Shown: positions 1-6,995, counted from the first letter of the stretch. The stretch is DNA of 15,090 nucleotides from LMUY01 sp964657445 (GCA_964657445.1 CAZZVB010000105.1:1-15090); one strand, 5' to 3'. A program made the numbers and translations. The notes: generated by a model not told the origin, from the letters alone.

Positions 1-1002
1 ATGGCAAAGCACAGCTTCTTCTGCATCGACGCCCATACCTGCGGCAATCCGGTACGCGTCGTGGCCGGTGGCGGGCCGTTGCTGCCCAACGTGTCCATGG
101 CCGAAAAGCGCCAGATCTTCATGCGCGATCATGACTGGGTGCGCCGCGCCCTGATGTTCGAACCGCGCGGGCATGACGTGATGTCGGGCTCGATCCTGTA
201 TCCATCCTCGCGCGAGGACTGCGAACTGGGCGTGCTTTATATCGAGGTCAGCGGCTGCCTGCCGATGTGCGGCCATGGCACCATCGGCACCGTCACGGTG
301 GCGATCGAGGAAGGCCTGGTGCAGCCCCGCACGCCGGGCCGCTTCGCCATCGAGGCGCCGGCCGGGCGGGTCGAGATCGAATACGTGCAGGAAGGCGCGT
401 ACGTCGAACAGGTGCGCCTGCATAACGTGCCTGCCTACCTGCACGCCGCCGACGTGAGCATCGACGTGCCGGGCCTGGGCGAACTGGTCATTGACGTCGC
501 TTACGGGGGCAATTTCTACGCCATCATCGAACCGCAGACGAACTGGCCGGGCCTGGACGAGTGCAGCGCACGCGACCTGATCCGCTGGAGCCCGGCCGTC
601 CGCAAGGCCGCCCAGGCTGCCGTAGCGCCCGTCCATCCGGAAGATGACCGCATCCACAGCGTCAGCCACATCCAGTGGTGCGACAAGCCGCGGCATGGCC
701 GGGCGCATGCGCGCAATGCGGTGTTCTACGGCGATGCCGCGATCGACCGATCGCCCTGCGGTACCGGGTCTTCCGCGCGCATGGCGCAATTGACTGCCAA
801 GGGCCGCCTGGCGGTCGGGGACGAGTTCATCCACGAGAGCATCATCGGCAGCCTGTTCGACTGCCGGGTGGAATCCGCCGCCCATGTCGGCAACCTCGAT
901 GCGATCAACCCGAGCGTCGCCGGCTGGGCGAGGATCACCGGGCACAACACCATCTTCGTGGACGACCGCGACCCGTTCGCGCACGGCTTCCAGGTGGCCT
1001 GA
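1..1002 (+). CDS. 4-hydroxyproline 2-epimerase (proline racemase family)
   Basis: A 333-residue member of the proline racemase fold, predicted to interconvert trans-4-hydroxy-L-proline and cis-4-hydroxy-D-proline in the cytoplasm, the first step of hydroxyproline catabolism. Both catalytic cysteines are visible: C90 in the motif MCGHGTIG and C253 in DRSPCGTGSSARMA. The related trans-3-hydroxyproline dehydratases carry Thr in place of one Cys, so the Cys/Cys pair argues for an epimerase or racemase. The N-terminus (HSFFCIDAHTCGNPVRVV) matches the usual start of hydroxyproline epimerases. Length is typical, so the ATG at base 1 is probably the true start, although its ribosome site lies outside the window. 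No other hydroxyproline genes (D-hydroxyproline oxidase, deaminase) follow; they may lie upstream. Proline racemase itself is a less likely alternative. The class is sure, the exact substrate less so. Confidence 0.9.
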   Translation: MAKHSFFCIDAHTCGNPVRVVAGGGPLLPNVSMAEKRQIFMRDHDWVRRALMFEPRGHDVMSGSILYPSSREDCELGVLYIEVSGCLPMCGHGTIGTVTVAIEEGLVQPRTPGRFAIEAPAGRVEIEYVQEGAYVEQVRLHNVPAYLHAADVSIDVPGLGELVIDVAYGGNFYAIIEPQTNWPGLDECSARDLIRWSPAVRKAAQAAVAPVHPEDDRIHSVSHIQWCDKPRHGRAHARNAVFYGDAAIDRSPCGTGSSARMAQLTAKGRLAVGDEFIHESIIGSLFDCRVESAAHVGNLDAINPSVAGWARITGHNTIFVDDRDPFAHGFQVA

Positions 1003-1010
1003 CGCCCGGC

Positions 1011-1079
1011 TTGACCTACCCCGACCCCCAAGCCACTTAACGGCTGTTAGCCGGGGCCAGACCAAGGCCCGGCCGGAGG
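1011..1079 (+). promoter_or_regulatory. Possible lipA promoter and leader hairpins
   Basis: The 89-base gap before lipA holds a good -35-like hexamer, TTGACC (1011-1016). About 18 bases later there is only a poor -10 candidate (ACTTAA, 1035-1040). Next come a short hairpin, CGGCT (1041-1045) and AGCCG (1049-1053) around a 3-base loop, and a second, GGGCC (1054-1058) and GGCCC (1066-1070). These could end transcription of the upstream epimerase gene or shape the lipA leader. A GGAGG ribosome site follows at 1075-1079. The promoter call is inference from motif matching only. Confidence 0.35.
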
Positions 1080-1091
1080 TTGCAAGGCTTC

Positions 1092-2057
1092 ATGTCCACC
1101 CGCGTTGTCATCGATCACCGGCTCGGCGGCGCCCTCCGGCATCCGGAAAAGGCGAACCGGCCGAGCGCGCCTGCGCTGCGCAAGCCCGACTGGATCCGCG
1201 TGCGGGCGCCGAATCACCCGACCTACATCGAGACGCGCAACCTGATGCGCGAGAACAAGCTGGTCACGGTGTGCGAGGAAGCCGCTTGCCCGAATATCGG
1301 CGAATGCTGGTCCCAGCGCCACGCCACCATGATGATCATGGGCGACACCTGCACGCGCGCCTGCGCCTTCTGCAACGTGGCGACGGGCATGCCCGAGCCG
1401 CTGGACGCGACCGAGCCGGGCCGGGTCGCTGATGCCGTCGCCAAGCTCGGCCTGCGCCACGTCGTGATCACCTCGGTGGACCGCGACGACCTGCCAGATG
1501 GCGGGGCCGGGCACATCGCGGCCGTGATCCGCGCGATCCGCGCCGCGGCGCCCGGCACCACGATCGAGGTGCTGACGCCCGATTTCCTGCGCAAGCCCGG
1601 TGCCGCCGAGATGGTGGTCGCCGCCAAGCCGGACGTATTCAACCACAACCTCGAGACCGTGCCCCGGCTGTATCCGACGATCCGCCCCGGCGCGCGCTAC
1701 TTCCAGTCGCTGCGGCTGCTCGATCATGTGAAGACGCTCGACCCGACGATTTTCACCAAATCCGGCTTGATGGTCGGATTGGGTGAGGCGAAGGGAGAGA
1801 TTATGCAGGTGATGGACGACATGCGCATGGCGGACATCGACTTCATCACGCTGGGCCAATACCTTCAGCCCACGCCGAAGCACGCCGCCGTGGACCGGTT
1901 CGTGACGCCGGACGAGTTCGCCGACTACGCCAGCATCGCGCGGGCCAAGGGGTTCCTCATGGTCAGCGCGACCCCGCTGACCCGGTCCTCCTACCACGCT
2001 GACGCCGACTTTGCCGCCTTGCGGTCGGCCCGCCTGCAGCTGGTAGGCGCGGCGTAG
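1092..2057 (+). CDS. lipA: Lipoyl synthase
   Basis: Radical-SAM enzyme of 321 residues that inserts two sulfurs into octanoyl groups on the lipoyl domains of pyruvate and 2-oxoglutarate dehydrogenases and the glycine-cleavage H protein. Both iron-sulfur cluster motifs are intact: C61, C66 and C72 (CEEAACPNIGEC) bind the auxiliary, sacrificial cluster, and C87, C91 and C94 (CTRACAFC) bind the SAM cluster. The C-terminal RSSYHA motif (about residues 298-303), whose serine ligates the auxiliary cluster, is also present. The ATG at 1092 is chosen because GGAGG at 1075-1079 lies 12 bases upstream; the in-frame TTG at 1080 abuts that site and would leave no spacing. The stop TAG is directly followed by the GTG of the COQ10-like gene with no gap, so the two are probably co-translated. 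Confidence 0.97.
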   Translation: MSTRVVIDHRLGGALRHPEKANRPSAPALRKPDWIRVRAPNHPTYIETRNLMRENKLVTVCEEAACPNIGECWSQRHATMMIMGDTCTRACAFCNVATGMPEPLDATEPGRVADAVAKLGLRHVVITSVDRDDLPDGGAGHIAAVIRAIRAAAPGTTIEVLTPDFLRKPGAAEMVVAAKPDVFNHNLETVPRLYPTIRPGARYFQSLRLLDHVKTLDPTIFTKSGLMVGLGEAKGEIMQVMDDMRMADIDFITLGQYLQPTPKHAAVDRFVTPDEFADYASIARAKGFLMVSATPLTRSSYHADADFAALRSARLQLVGAA

Positions 2058-2534
2058 GTGCCGACCCATGCCGAGCACAAGCTGGTGCCATACACGGTGG
2101 ACCAGATGTTCGACCTCGTGGCCGATGTCGGCAAATACCATGACTTCCTGCCCTGGTGCGCCGGATCGCGGGTTCGTACGCGTACCGAAACGGAGCTGGT
2201 TGCGGATTTGACCATCGGCTTCGGCCCGTTCCGCGAGAGCTTCACCAGCCGGGTGGCGCTGGAGAAGCCGAAGACCGTGAACGTCAAATACGAGAACGGG
2301 CCGTTCCGTTACCTCAACAACCAATGGACATTCACCCCGGCGCCGAATGGCTGCCGGGTGGATTTCTTTGTGGATTTCGAGTTCCGCAGCCGCATGCTGC
2401 AGGCGGCAATCGGTGTCGTGTTCAATCAGGCGGTGCAAGCAATGGTCAACGCGTTCCTCAAGCGGGCCCGTGAGATTTATGGACGGCCGACCGCGACCAT
2501 GTCGGTGAGCGCCCCCTTGGCGAAGCGCGCATGA
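2058..2534 (+). CDS. COQ10/RatA-type START-domain protein (ubiquinone-binding)
   Basis: A 158-residue SRPBCC/START-fold protein. The opening MPTHAEHKLVPYTVDQMFDLVADVGKY and the following DFLPWC are hallmarks of the COQ10 group, whose mitochondrial members bind coenzyme Q and support respiration. The same family in enterobacteria is named RatA; a toxin role is not supported here because there is no antitoxin partner and the gene sits inside a lipA operon, a common alphaproteobacterial arrangement. It starts with GTG immediately after the lipA stop codon and ends with a 4-base ATGA overlap with the next gene, so translational coupling on both sides is likely. Expected to act at the inner membrane or in the cytoplasm as a quinone chaperone. 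Family membership is clear; function is inferred from relatives. Confidence 0.9.
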   Translation: MPTHAEHKLVPYTVDQMFDLVADVGKYHDFLPWCAGSRVRTRTETELVADLTIGFGPFRESFTSRVALEKPKTVNVKYENGPFRYLNNQWTFTPAPNGCRVDFFVDFEFRSRMLQAAIGVVFNQAVQAMVNAFLKRAREIYGRPTATMSVSAPLAKRA

Positions 2535-3592
2535 CCTTCGCCCCTCCGCCGTTCCGCTCGCCCGTGCCGGTGCGGGTGAACCTGTATTCCGACACCCAGA
2601 CCCGCCCGACGCAGGCGATGAAGGCCGCCATGATGGAGGCGGAGGTCGGGGACGAGCAGCACGGCGACGACCCGACCATCAATGCGCTGTGTGAGAAGAT
2701 GGCGGCATTGCTGGGCAAGCAGGCGGCGGTGTTCCTGCCCTCGGGCACGATGTGCAACCAGATTTCCATCCTGACCCATTGCCGGCCCGGCGATGAGATC
2801 CTGGCGCACGAGACCGCCCACATCCTGACCAGCGAAGGCGGCGCGCCGGGTGCGCTGGCCGGCGCATCGGTGTTCGGGATGCCCGGCCCGGACGGCACCT
2901 TCACCGCCGACACCGTTCGTGCCGCGATTCGGCCCAAGTCGCGATACGCGCCGCCGCAGGCGCTGCTTGCAACGGAGCAGACCGCCAATCTCGGCGGCGG
3001 CGCGGTCTGGCCGGTGGATATGTTGAACGAAGTGGCCGAGGTGGCGCACGAGAACGGCCTGGCCACCCATATGGACGGCGCCCGGCTGATGAACGCGGTC
3101 GTTGCCTCCGGCGTGCCGGCGGCCGAAATGGTCGCGGGCTACGATAGCGTCTGGCTCGACTTCACCAAGGGCCTGGGTGCGCCGCTCGGCGCCGTGCTGG
3201 CGGGCTCGACGGAGTTCATCGGCGCGGCCTGGCGCTGGAAGCAACGCATGGGCGGATCGCTGCGGCAGGGCGGCATCTGTGCGGCGGCCTGCATCTATGC
3301 GCTCGATCATAACATCGACCGGCTGCAGGAAGACCACGACAACGCCAAGTCGTTGGCGCGTAGCCTGGCGCAGGTCCAGGGCCTGCGCGTGGCGATGCCT
3401 GTCACCAACCTCGTGTACATCGACACCTCGGAGTCGGGCATCGATGCGACGGAACTGGCACATCGCGCCGCACAGCATGGCGTGTTGATCTCGGTCATGG
3501 GCAAGCACAAGGCGCGCGCTTGCACCCATCTGGACGTCTCGGCCGCGCAGGTCGAGGAAGCCGCGGCAGTGCTGCGTTCGGTCGCCGCTTAG
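2531..3592 (+). CDS. ltaE: Low-specificity L-threonine aldolase
   Basis: A PLP-dependent fold-type I enzyme of 353 residues that splits L-threonine and L-allo-threonine into glycine and acetaldehyde. The pattern VNLYSDTQTRPT near the N-terminus, the ring-stacking H93 in LAHETAHI, D182 in MDGARL (pairing with the pyridine nitrogen), and the Schiff-base lysine K213 in DFTKGLGAPLG all fit the family. The ATG overlaps the COQ10-like stop codon (ATGA). About 15 residues precede the usual family start, and GTG codons near 2576 would give a more typical N-terminus, but no better ribosome site is seen there, so 2531 is kept. The lipA context is suggestive: lipoate is needed by the glycine-cleavage H protein, and this enzyme makes glycine. 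That link is inference. A related beta-hydroxy amino acid aldolase is the main alternative. Confidence 0.9.
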   Translation: MTFAPPPFRSPVPVRVNLYSDTQTRPTQAMKAAMMEAEVGDEQHGDDPTINALCEKMAALLGKQAAVFLPSGTMCNQISILTHCRPGDEILAHETAHILTSEGGAPGALAGASVFGMPGPDGTFTADTVRAAIRPKSRYAPPQALLATEQTANLGGGAVWPVDMLNEVAEVAHENGLATHMDGARLMNAVVASGVPAAEMVAGYDSVWLDFTKGLGAPLGAVLAGSTEFIGAAWRWKQRMGGSLRQGGICAAACIYALDHNIDRLQEDHDNAKSLARSLAQVQGLRVAMPVTNLVYIDTSESGIDATELAHRAAQHGVLISVMGKHKARACTHLDVSAAQVEEAAAVLRSVAA

Positions 3593-3603
3593 GAGAAACG
3601 CTG

Positions 3604-3813
3604 ATGCGCATGATCGCCGGCACGTTCACCCTGCTGCTGTTCGCCGGCCTCGCGCAGGCGCAAACGCCGTTGACGGGCACCACCGGGGCGCCGACGTCCA
3701 CCCCGCCGATCACGCATGACGTCCCGGTGCCCGGCACTGACAAAGTCGCCCCTGCCCATAAAGCCGCAGTGCGGAGGCACACTCGCACGCACACCGTCAA
3801 ACCGGCCCAGTGA
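3604..3813 (+). CDS. Small secreted Thr/Pro-rich protein of unknown function
   Basis: A 69-residue protein that I do not recognise. It begins with a clear Sec signal peptide: MRM, a hydrophobic stretch, and a likely cleavage after AQA at about residue 19. The mature part is about 50 residues, rich in Thr, Pro and Ala, with a basic C-terminal stretch (RRHTRTHTVKPAQ) and no cysteine or obvious fold, so it is probably disordered in the periplasm. The ATG at 3604 is preferred over the upstream in-frame start at 3520 because an AGGAG site at 3591-3595 lies 8 bases before it and because it exposes the signal peptide. The ribosome site overlaps the ltaE stop codon, and the stop overlaps the next gene (TGATG), so it appears to be part of the lipA-ltaE operon. 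Confidence 0.7.
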   Translation: MRMIAGTFTLLLFAGLAQAQTPLTGTTGAPTSTPPITHDVPVPGTDKVAPAHKAAVRRHTRTHTVKPAQ

Positions 3814-4001
3814 TGCCGGACTTCGTCATCGAAGCCGGCACGCCTGAAGCTGTCGCCTTCCGCCTGATGCAGGAAATCCTGAAGACGGAGCAGGCGCGCC
3901 CCGGCCGGGAGGAGCTGCTAAAGCTCTATGCCGAATGCCTTGCCACCGTGCGCGGCCCGGTCGCCGAAGATCTGCTCGCGGCGTTGAACCTGGACGATTA
4001 G
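3813..4001 (+). CDS. Small hypothetical protein (62 aa)
   Basis: A 62-residue acidic, probably helical protein with no recognised domain, no signal peptide and no membrane segment. It opens with MPDFVIEAGTPEAVAFRLM, and the rest alternates Leu, Glu and Ala in a pattern typical of amphipathic helices. The ATG at 3813 shares its A with the TGA of the preceding gene (TGATG), which supports a real, coupled start; a GTG at 3810 would add only one residue. It ends the plus-strand operon. Its stop codon overlaps by 4 bases the stop of pncC on the other strand, and a palindrome starts 5 bases further on. Codon use and GC match the neighbours. Probably a real, lineage-specific protein; function unknown. 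Confidence 0.6.
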   Translation: MPDFVIEAGTPEAVAFRLMQEILKTEQARPGREELLKLYAECLATVRGPVAEDLLAALNLDD

Positions 4002-4525
4002 AGAGCCCTTTCCCATTGAGTCCCGGTGGGAGAGGGGGAAGCCGCTGCCTCCCGTATCAGCTCGAACGCGAACGCCACGGTTGCCTCTCGCACGGCGGCA
4101 CGATCGCCCGGAAAGATGCGATGTTCGGTGCGGACGCCGCTGCCGCGCCGCTGACAGCCGAACCATACCAGCCCGACCGGCTTTTCCGCGCTCCCGCCGC
4201 CCGGGCCGGCAACGCCGGTGACTGCCACCGCGACGTCCGCATTTGACCTGGTTGCGGCACCCTCCGCCATCGCAGCGGCGACCGGCTGACTGACAGCGCC
4301 GTGCGCTGCGATCAACTCCGTCGGCACGCCCAGCATCTCAGTCTTGGCTTCGTTGGAATAGGTGACGAACCCGCGATCCACCACATCCGACGACCCAGGC
4401 ACATGCGTCAGCGCCGCCGCGATAAGCCCCCCGGTGCAGCTTTCCGCCGTCGCCATTCTCAGCCCGCCCAAGCGCATGAGCGCCAGCAGCGCCTCCGCTT
4501 CGTTCAAGATCGCCTGGTTCAACAT
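3998..4525 (-). CDS. pncC: Nicotinamide-nucleotide amidohydrolase (CinA C-terminal family)
   Basis: A 175-residue stand-alone CinA C-terminal domain. The family deamidates NMN to nicotinic acid mononucleotide, recycling the NMN released by NAD-dependent DNA ligase. Visible motifs are TAESCTGG (residues 26-33, catalytic serine S29), the RGFVTYSNEAK segment (51-61) and GVAGPGGGS (104-112). The start at 4525 is supported by GAGGG on the minus strand at 4533-4537, 7 bases upstream. An earlier in-frame ATG at 4630 would add 35 Trp/Arg-rich residues overlapping pgpA and is rejected. The last 13 residues (SPSPTGTQWERAL) are not family sequence: they are encoded by the palindrome at 4006-4036, so an older stop was probably lost. 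It follows pgpA by 16 bases and is the last gene of the slt-pgpA-pncC operon. Confidence 0.92.
   Translation of the reverse strand: MLNQAILNEAEALLALMRLGGLRMATAESCTGGLIAAALTHVPGSSDVVDRGFVTYSNEAKTEMLGVPTELIAAHGAVSQPVAAAMAEGAATRSNADVAVAVTGVAGPGGGSAEKPVGLVWFGCQRRGSGVRTEHRIFPGDRAAVREATVAFAFELIREAAASPSPTGTQWERAL
4006..4036. terminator. Convergent-gene hairpin, possible bidirectional terminator
   Basis: CCCTTTCCCA (4006-4015) can pair with TGGGAGAGGG (4027-4036): a 10-bp stem with one G-U pair and an 11-base loop. It lies just after the stop of the plus-strand 62-aa gene and inside the last codons of pncC on the minus strand, where convergent transcripts meet. There is no T-run, so rho-independent termination is not assured. 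The sequence resembles the CTCTCCC...GGGAGAG palindromes scattered through many proteobacterial genomes. Confidence 0.5.
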
Positions 4526-4532
4526 CGTCCGT

Positions 4533-4537
4533 CCCTC
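4533..4537 (-). promoter_or_regulatory. Ribosome binding site deciding the pncC start
   Basis: GAGGG on the minus strand, 7 bases before the ATG at 4525. It sits between the pgpA stop and pncC and supports the 175-residue form over the longer reading that starts at 4630. Confidence 0.75.
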
Positions 4538-4541
4538 GCCG

Positions 4542-5009
4542 TTACGGCATCGTAGGATGGGCAAGCGAAGCGCGACCCATCTCAACCAGCCAAACCAAAG
4601 CCGCCGCGCCCAACCCGGCAGCCAGGTCATCGCCCATCACCCCGGCCCGGCCCGGCACCCGGTCCAGCCGCCCGATCGGGCCGGGCTTGGTGATGTCCAG
4701 CAGCCGGAACGACGCGAACGCAACCAGCACCCCGAGCGGCGAAGGCCAGGACAACGGCAGCATGGCGATCCACATGCCGGCGACTTCGTCGATCACCACC
4801 CAACCCGGATCGGCGTCTCCGCCCGCACGCGGAATCGCCCAAAGCCCGGCCGCTGTCGCCACGGCCACGCCGGCTGCAAGCGCCCATCGCCCGCCAGCGG
4901 CCAGGATCGCGGCCCCCACCAGAGCGGCGGCCAGCGATCCCCAGGTGCCCGGCGCGCGCGGCAGGAAGCCCACGCCGCCACCGCTCGCCACCAGCCGGGC
5001 GACGTTCAT
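4542..5009 (-). CDS. pgpA: Phosphatidylglycerophosphatase A
   Basis: An inner-membrane enzyme of 155 residues that dephosphorylates phosphatidylglycerol phosphate to phosphatidylglycerol. Family motifs appear in order: GGGVGFLPRAPGTWGS (residues 10-25), DPGWVVIDEVAGMW (67-80), FRLLDITKPGPI (101-112) and GVMGDDLAAG (123-132), the last with the acidic pair D127/D128. Hydrophobic membrane stretches lie around residues 26-60, 79-100 and 128-143. The ATG overlaps the slt stop codon by 4 bases (ATGA read on the minus strand), so translation is probably coupled. The C-terminal residues from about 143 onward (MGRASLAHPT) are encoded by a hairpin repeat at 4552-4581 and look like an acquired tail rather than conserved enzyme sequence. 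Confidence 0.95.
   Translation of the reverse strand: MNVARLVASGGGVGFLPRAPGTWGSLAAALVGAAILAAGGRWALAAGVAVATAAGLWAIPRAGGDADPGWVVIDEVAGMWIAMLPLSWPSPLGVLVAFASFRLLDITKPGPIGRLDRVPGRAGVMGDDLAAGLGAAALVWLVEMGRASLAHPTMP
4552..4581. repeat. REP-like hairpin at the pgpA 3' end
   Basis: On the plus strand: outer stem GATGGG (4556-4561) with CCCATC (4576-4581), inner stem GCG (4565-4567) with CGC (4571-4573), triloop AAG (4568-4570), and an asymmetric internal loop of 3 and 2 bases. It is preceded by TAGGAT (4553-4558). The TAGGATGGG...CCCATC form is like short intergenic repeats seen in many proteobacteria. It is translated as the PgpA tail. A second element of the same design follows the tetR gene (9465-9493). 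Confidence 0.6.
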
Positions 5010-6958
5010 CCGTGCCAGCGCGCCAGCGGGTGCGGCAGCACCGCCCCGGTCAGCGCGCGATACACCACGACGTTCTCCAACACCCGCTGCACATAGTTTC
5101 GGGTCTCGGAGAACGGGATGAGCTCGATCCAGTCCACGATGTCGATCCCGCCGGCCTGCGCCGGATCGCCATTCGCGTTGATCCAGTCCGTCACCCGGCC
5201 TGGCCCGGCGTTGTAACCGGCCACGGCATACGGCACGGCGCCACCGAACTGGTCCAGCAGCCCGGCCAGATAGGCGGTGCCGAGCCGCATGTTGTAAGCC
5301 GGGTCGGTGTTCAGGGCGCCCAGGTTGACGGTCCCGTCGCCAAGCCGGTGCGCGACCGCCTGTGCGGTGCCCGGCATCAACTGCATCAGCCCGCGTGCGC
5401 CCACCGGGCTCAGCGCCTCGGTATTGAAGTTGCTCTCCTGCCGGATCAGCCCCAGCGCGAGCGCGGGCTCCACCGGGCCTGGCGGCGGCTCCACCGCCAC
5501 CGGCCAGCCCGCCTCCGTCAGCATCACGCCGTCCCGGCCCGCCCGCCGTGCGATCGCGACCGCCAGGTCCGGCATCCCGAACCCGACGGCCAGCCGCGCC
5601 GCGAGCGTGCGCCCGGTGCCGTCGGCGGCCAGATCGTCCAGCCGCATGACGAAGGCGCGGGCGCGGCGTGGCTCACCCCAGGCCATCAGCAGAGCGGCGG
5701 CGCGTGCGTTCTCCGACCCGATGAAATCCAGCGCGCGGGCAGGCGTCCATCCCGGGTCGCGTGCGGCCCGGATGCGCGCGGCCAGCCGGTCGTCCCCCTC
5801 GCCGAGCTGCCGCGAGGCCAATTGGCCGTAGAATGTGGTCGGCCACGCCGCCGCCGCGGCATAGGCATCATGCGCGGCCTTGGCGTCGCCGCCCATGTCG
5901 GCGGCCCGGCCGAACCAGTAATTGGCGCGGCCCTGCGTGATGGCGGCGTGGCTCAACCCCGAAAGCGCCTTGAAGTGACGCTGCGCCGAAGCCGGGTCGT
6001 TCAAGCGGCGGAGCGCGATGAACCCGGCCAGGAATTCGGCGTCGAGCGCCTGCTCCGGCGCCAGGCCGAATGCGCTGTCCACCAGGCCATAGGCTCCGTT
6101 CGGATCCTGCCGCAGCCGCCGCCGGGCCAGCAGGTTGCGCTCGTCCCAGAACGCCGGCCGGCGCTCGGGTGCGACGGCCTGTTCGGCTGCCGTGCCCATG
6201 GCGAGCCAGAGCTTCTGGGCATCCTCATCCTGCCCGGCGCGCCGCAGCCATTTCGCCAATTCCAGCATCAGCGCTGGGTCCACCTGCGCGTTGCCGGGCA
6301 GCGCCGCCACCAATGCGCGGGCGGACGTGTCGTCGCGCTTCAACGCCAGCCGCGCCTCCGCGGCCGGGCGTTGCGCTGGATCGACCCGGGCGACCTGACG
6401 CCAGGCGGGGCCGCCGACGGCGCCATTATCGCTCCAGGCCAGCCGGTCAAAGCGGCGCCACTGATCTTGCGGGGTAAGCTGCTTGCCCCATTGCCGCATG
6501 AACGCGGCCTCACCCGGGGCATCGGTGATGCCGGTCATCCAAGCCTGGCGCGCTACCTCCATGGCATCTGGCCGCCCGGCATTGGCGCCCGCCGTGGCGC
6601 AGCGCAGCAGGGAGGGCACTTCGCGGACGGGCTGGTGCGCGCAGATGTCCAGCACGGTGCGATCGTCGGGTTCGGCGGCCAGCGCCTCGGACAAGCGCCG
6701 CGATAGTGCGCCCATGTTCGGCCAGGCCGGGTTGTCGGCCATGAAGGCGGCGATTTCGGCCGGATGCCCGCCACCCGGCGAGAGCAGACGGAAGTACAGC
6801 ACCAGCTTGTGCGCCACCGGATCGGGCGAGTCGGCCACCAGCGCGTCGGCGTCGGGCCAGCGGTTTTCCTTCAGTGCCGTGCCGATATCGTCCGCCCGCG
6901 CGCAGTGTGGCGCGGCGAGGACAACGACAGCGATCAAAAGTGCGGACCAGCGCAGCAT
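5006..6958 (-). CDS. slt: Soluble lytic murein transglycosylase (Slt family)
   Basis: A 650-residue periplasmic enzyme that cleaves peptidoglycan between MurNAc and GlcNAc, forming 1,6-anhydro ends. A signal peptide occupies about residues 1-22 (hydrophobic core LLIAVVVLAA, cleavage near ARA). A long helical, TPR-like superhelix (about 25-485) resembles the doughnut domain of Slt70. The catalytic SLT domain follows: GLIRQESNF with catalytic E508, GLMQLMPGTA (523-532), AGYNAGPGRV (580-589) and IPFSETRNYVQRV (614-626). The ATG at 6958 is chosen because it places the signal peptide first; the reading can be extended upstream to 7324, but only through the divergent dapA gene. No ribosome site is visible, and a possible promoter would start transcription about two bases before the ATG. 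It overlaps pgpA by 4 bases. Confidence 0.95.
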   Translation of the reverse strand: MLRWSALLIAVVVLAAPHCARADDIGTALKENRWPDADALVADSPDPVAHKLVLYFRLLSPGGGHPAEIAAFMADNPAWPNMGALSRRLSEALAAEPDDRTVLDICAHQPVREVPSLLRCATAGANAGRPDAMEVARQAWMTGITDAPGEAAFMRQWGKQLTPQDQWRRFDRLAWSDNGAVGGPAWRQVARVDPAQRPAAEARLALKRDDTSARALVAALPGNAQVDPALMLELAKWLRRAGQDEDAQKLWLAMGTAAEQAVAPERRPAFWDERNLLARRRLRQDPNGAYGLVDSAFGLAPEQALDAEFLAGFIALRRLNDPASAQRHFKALSGLSHAAITQGRANYWFGRAADMGGDAKAAHDAYAAAAAWPTTFYGQLASRQLGEGDDRLAARIRAARDPGWTPARALDFIGSENARAAALLMAWGEPRRARAFVMRLDDLAADGTGRTLAARLAVGFGMPDLAVAIARRAGRDGVMLTEAGWPVAVEPPPGPVEPALALGLIRQESNFNTEALSPVGARGLMQLMPGTAQAVAHRLGDGTVNLGALNTDPAYNMRLGTAYLAGLLDQFGGAVPYAVAGYNAGPGRVTDWINANGDPAQAGGIDIVDWIELIPFSETRNYVQRVLENVVVYRALTGAVLPHPLARWHG

Positions 6959-6966
6959 CAGGCGGC

Positions 6967-6995
6967 ATTGAAGCAGAAAACCCGTGTGCTTGCAG
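6967..6995 (-). promoter_or_regulatory. Candidate slt promoter
   Basis: Read on the minus strand: CTGCAA (6995-6990) as a -35, a 17-base spacer, then TTCAAT (6972-6967) as a -10. Transcription would begin near 6960, nearly at the ATG (6958), which fits the absence of a ribosome site. The -35 is weak, so this is a prediction only. Confidence 0.3.

Noticed and set aside
1047..2438. Long open frame of 463 codons on the minus strand, antisense to lipA and the COQ10-like gene
   Set aside because: Rich in Arg, His and Gly with no recognisable domain, and fully overlapped by two certain genes. Typical antisense shadow in GC-rich DNA.
2058..2534. Toxin (RatA) of a toxin-antitoxin pair
   Set aside because: The family name RatA comes from enterobacteria; no antitoxin gene is present, and the lipA operon context fits a COQ10-like quinone protein.
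2477..3529. Open frame of 350 codons antisense to the threonine aldolase gene
   Set aside because: Same shadow pattern; the plus-strand frame carries intact PLP-enzyme motifs.
4526..4630. N-terminal extension of pncC to an ATG at 4630
   Set aside because: The extra 35 residues are Trp/Arg-rich and come from the pgpA 3' end in another frame; a good ribosome site supports the start at 4525.
5012..6706. Open frame of 564 codons on the plus strand, antisense to slt
   Set aside because: No family motifs, Arg/His/Pro-rich composition, and the minus-strand frame has a signal peptide and a full catalytic SLT domain.
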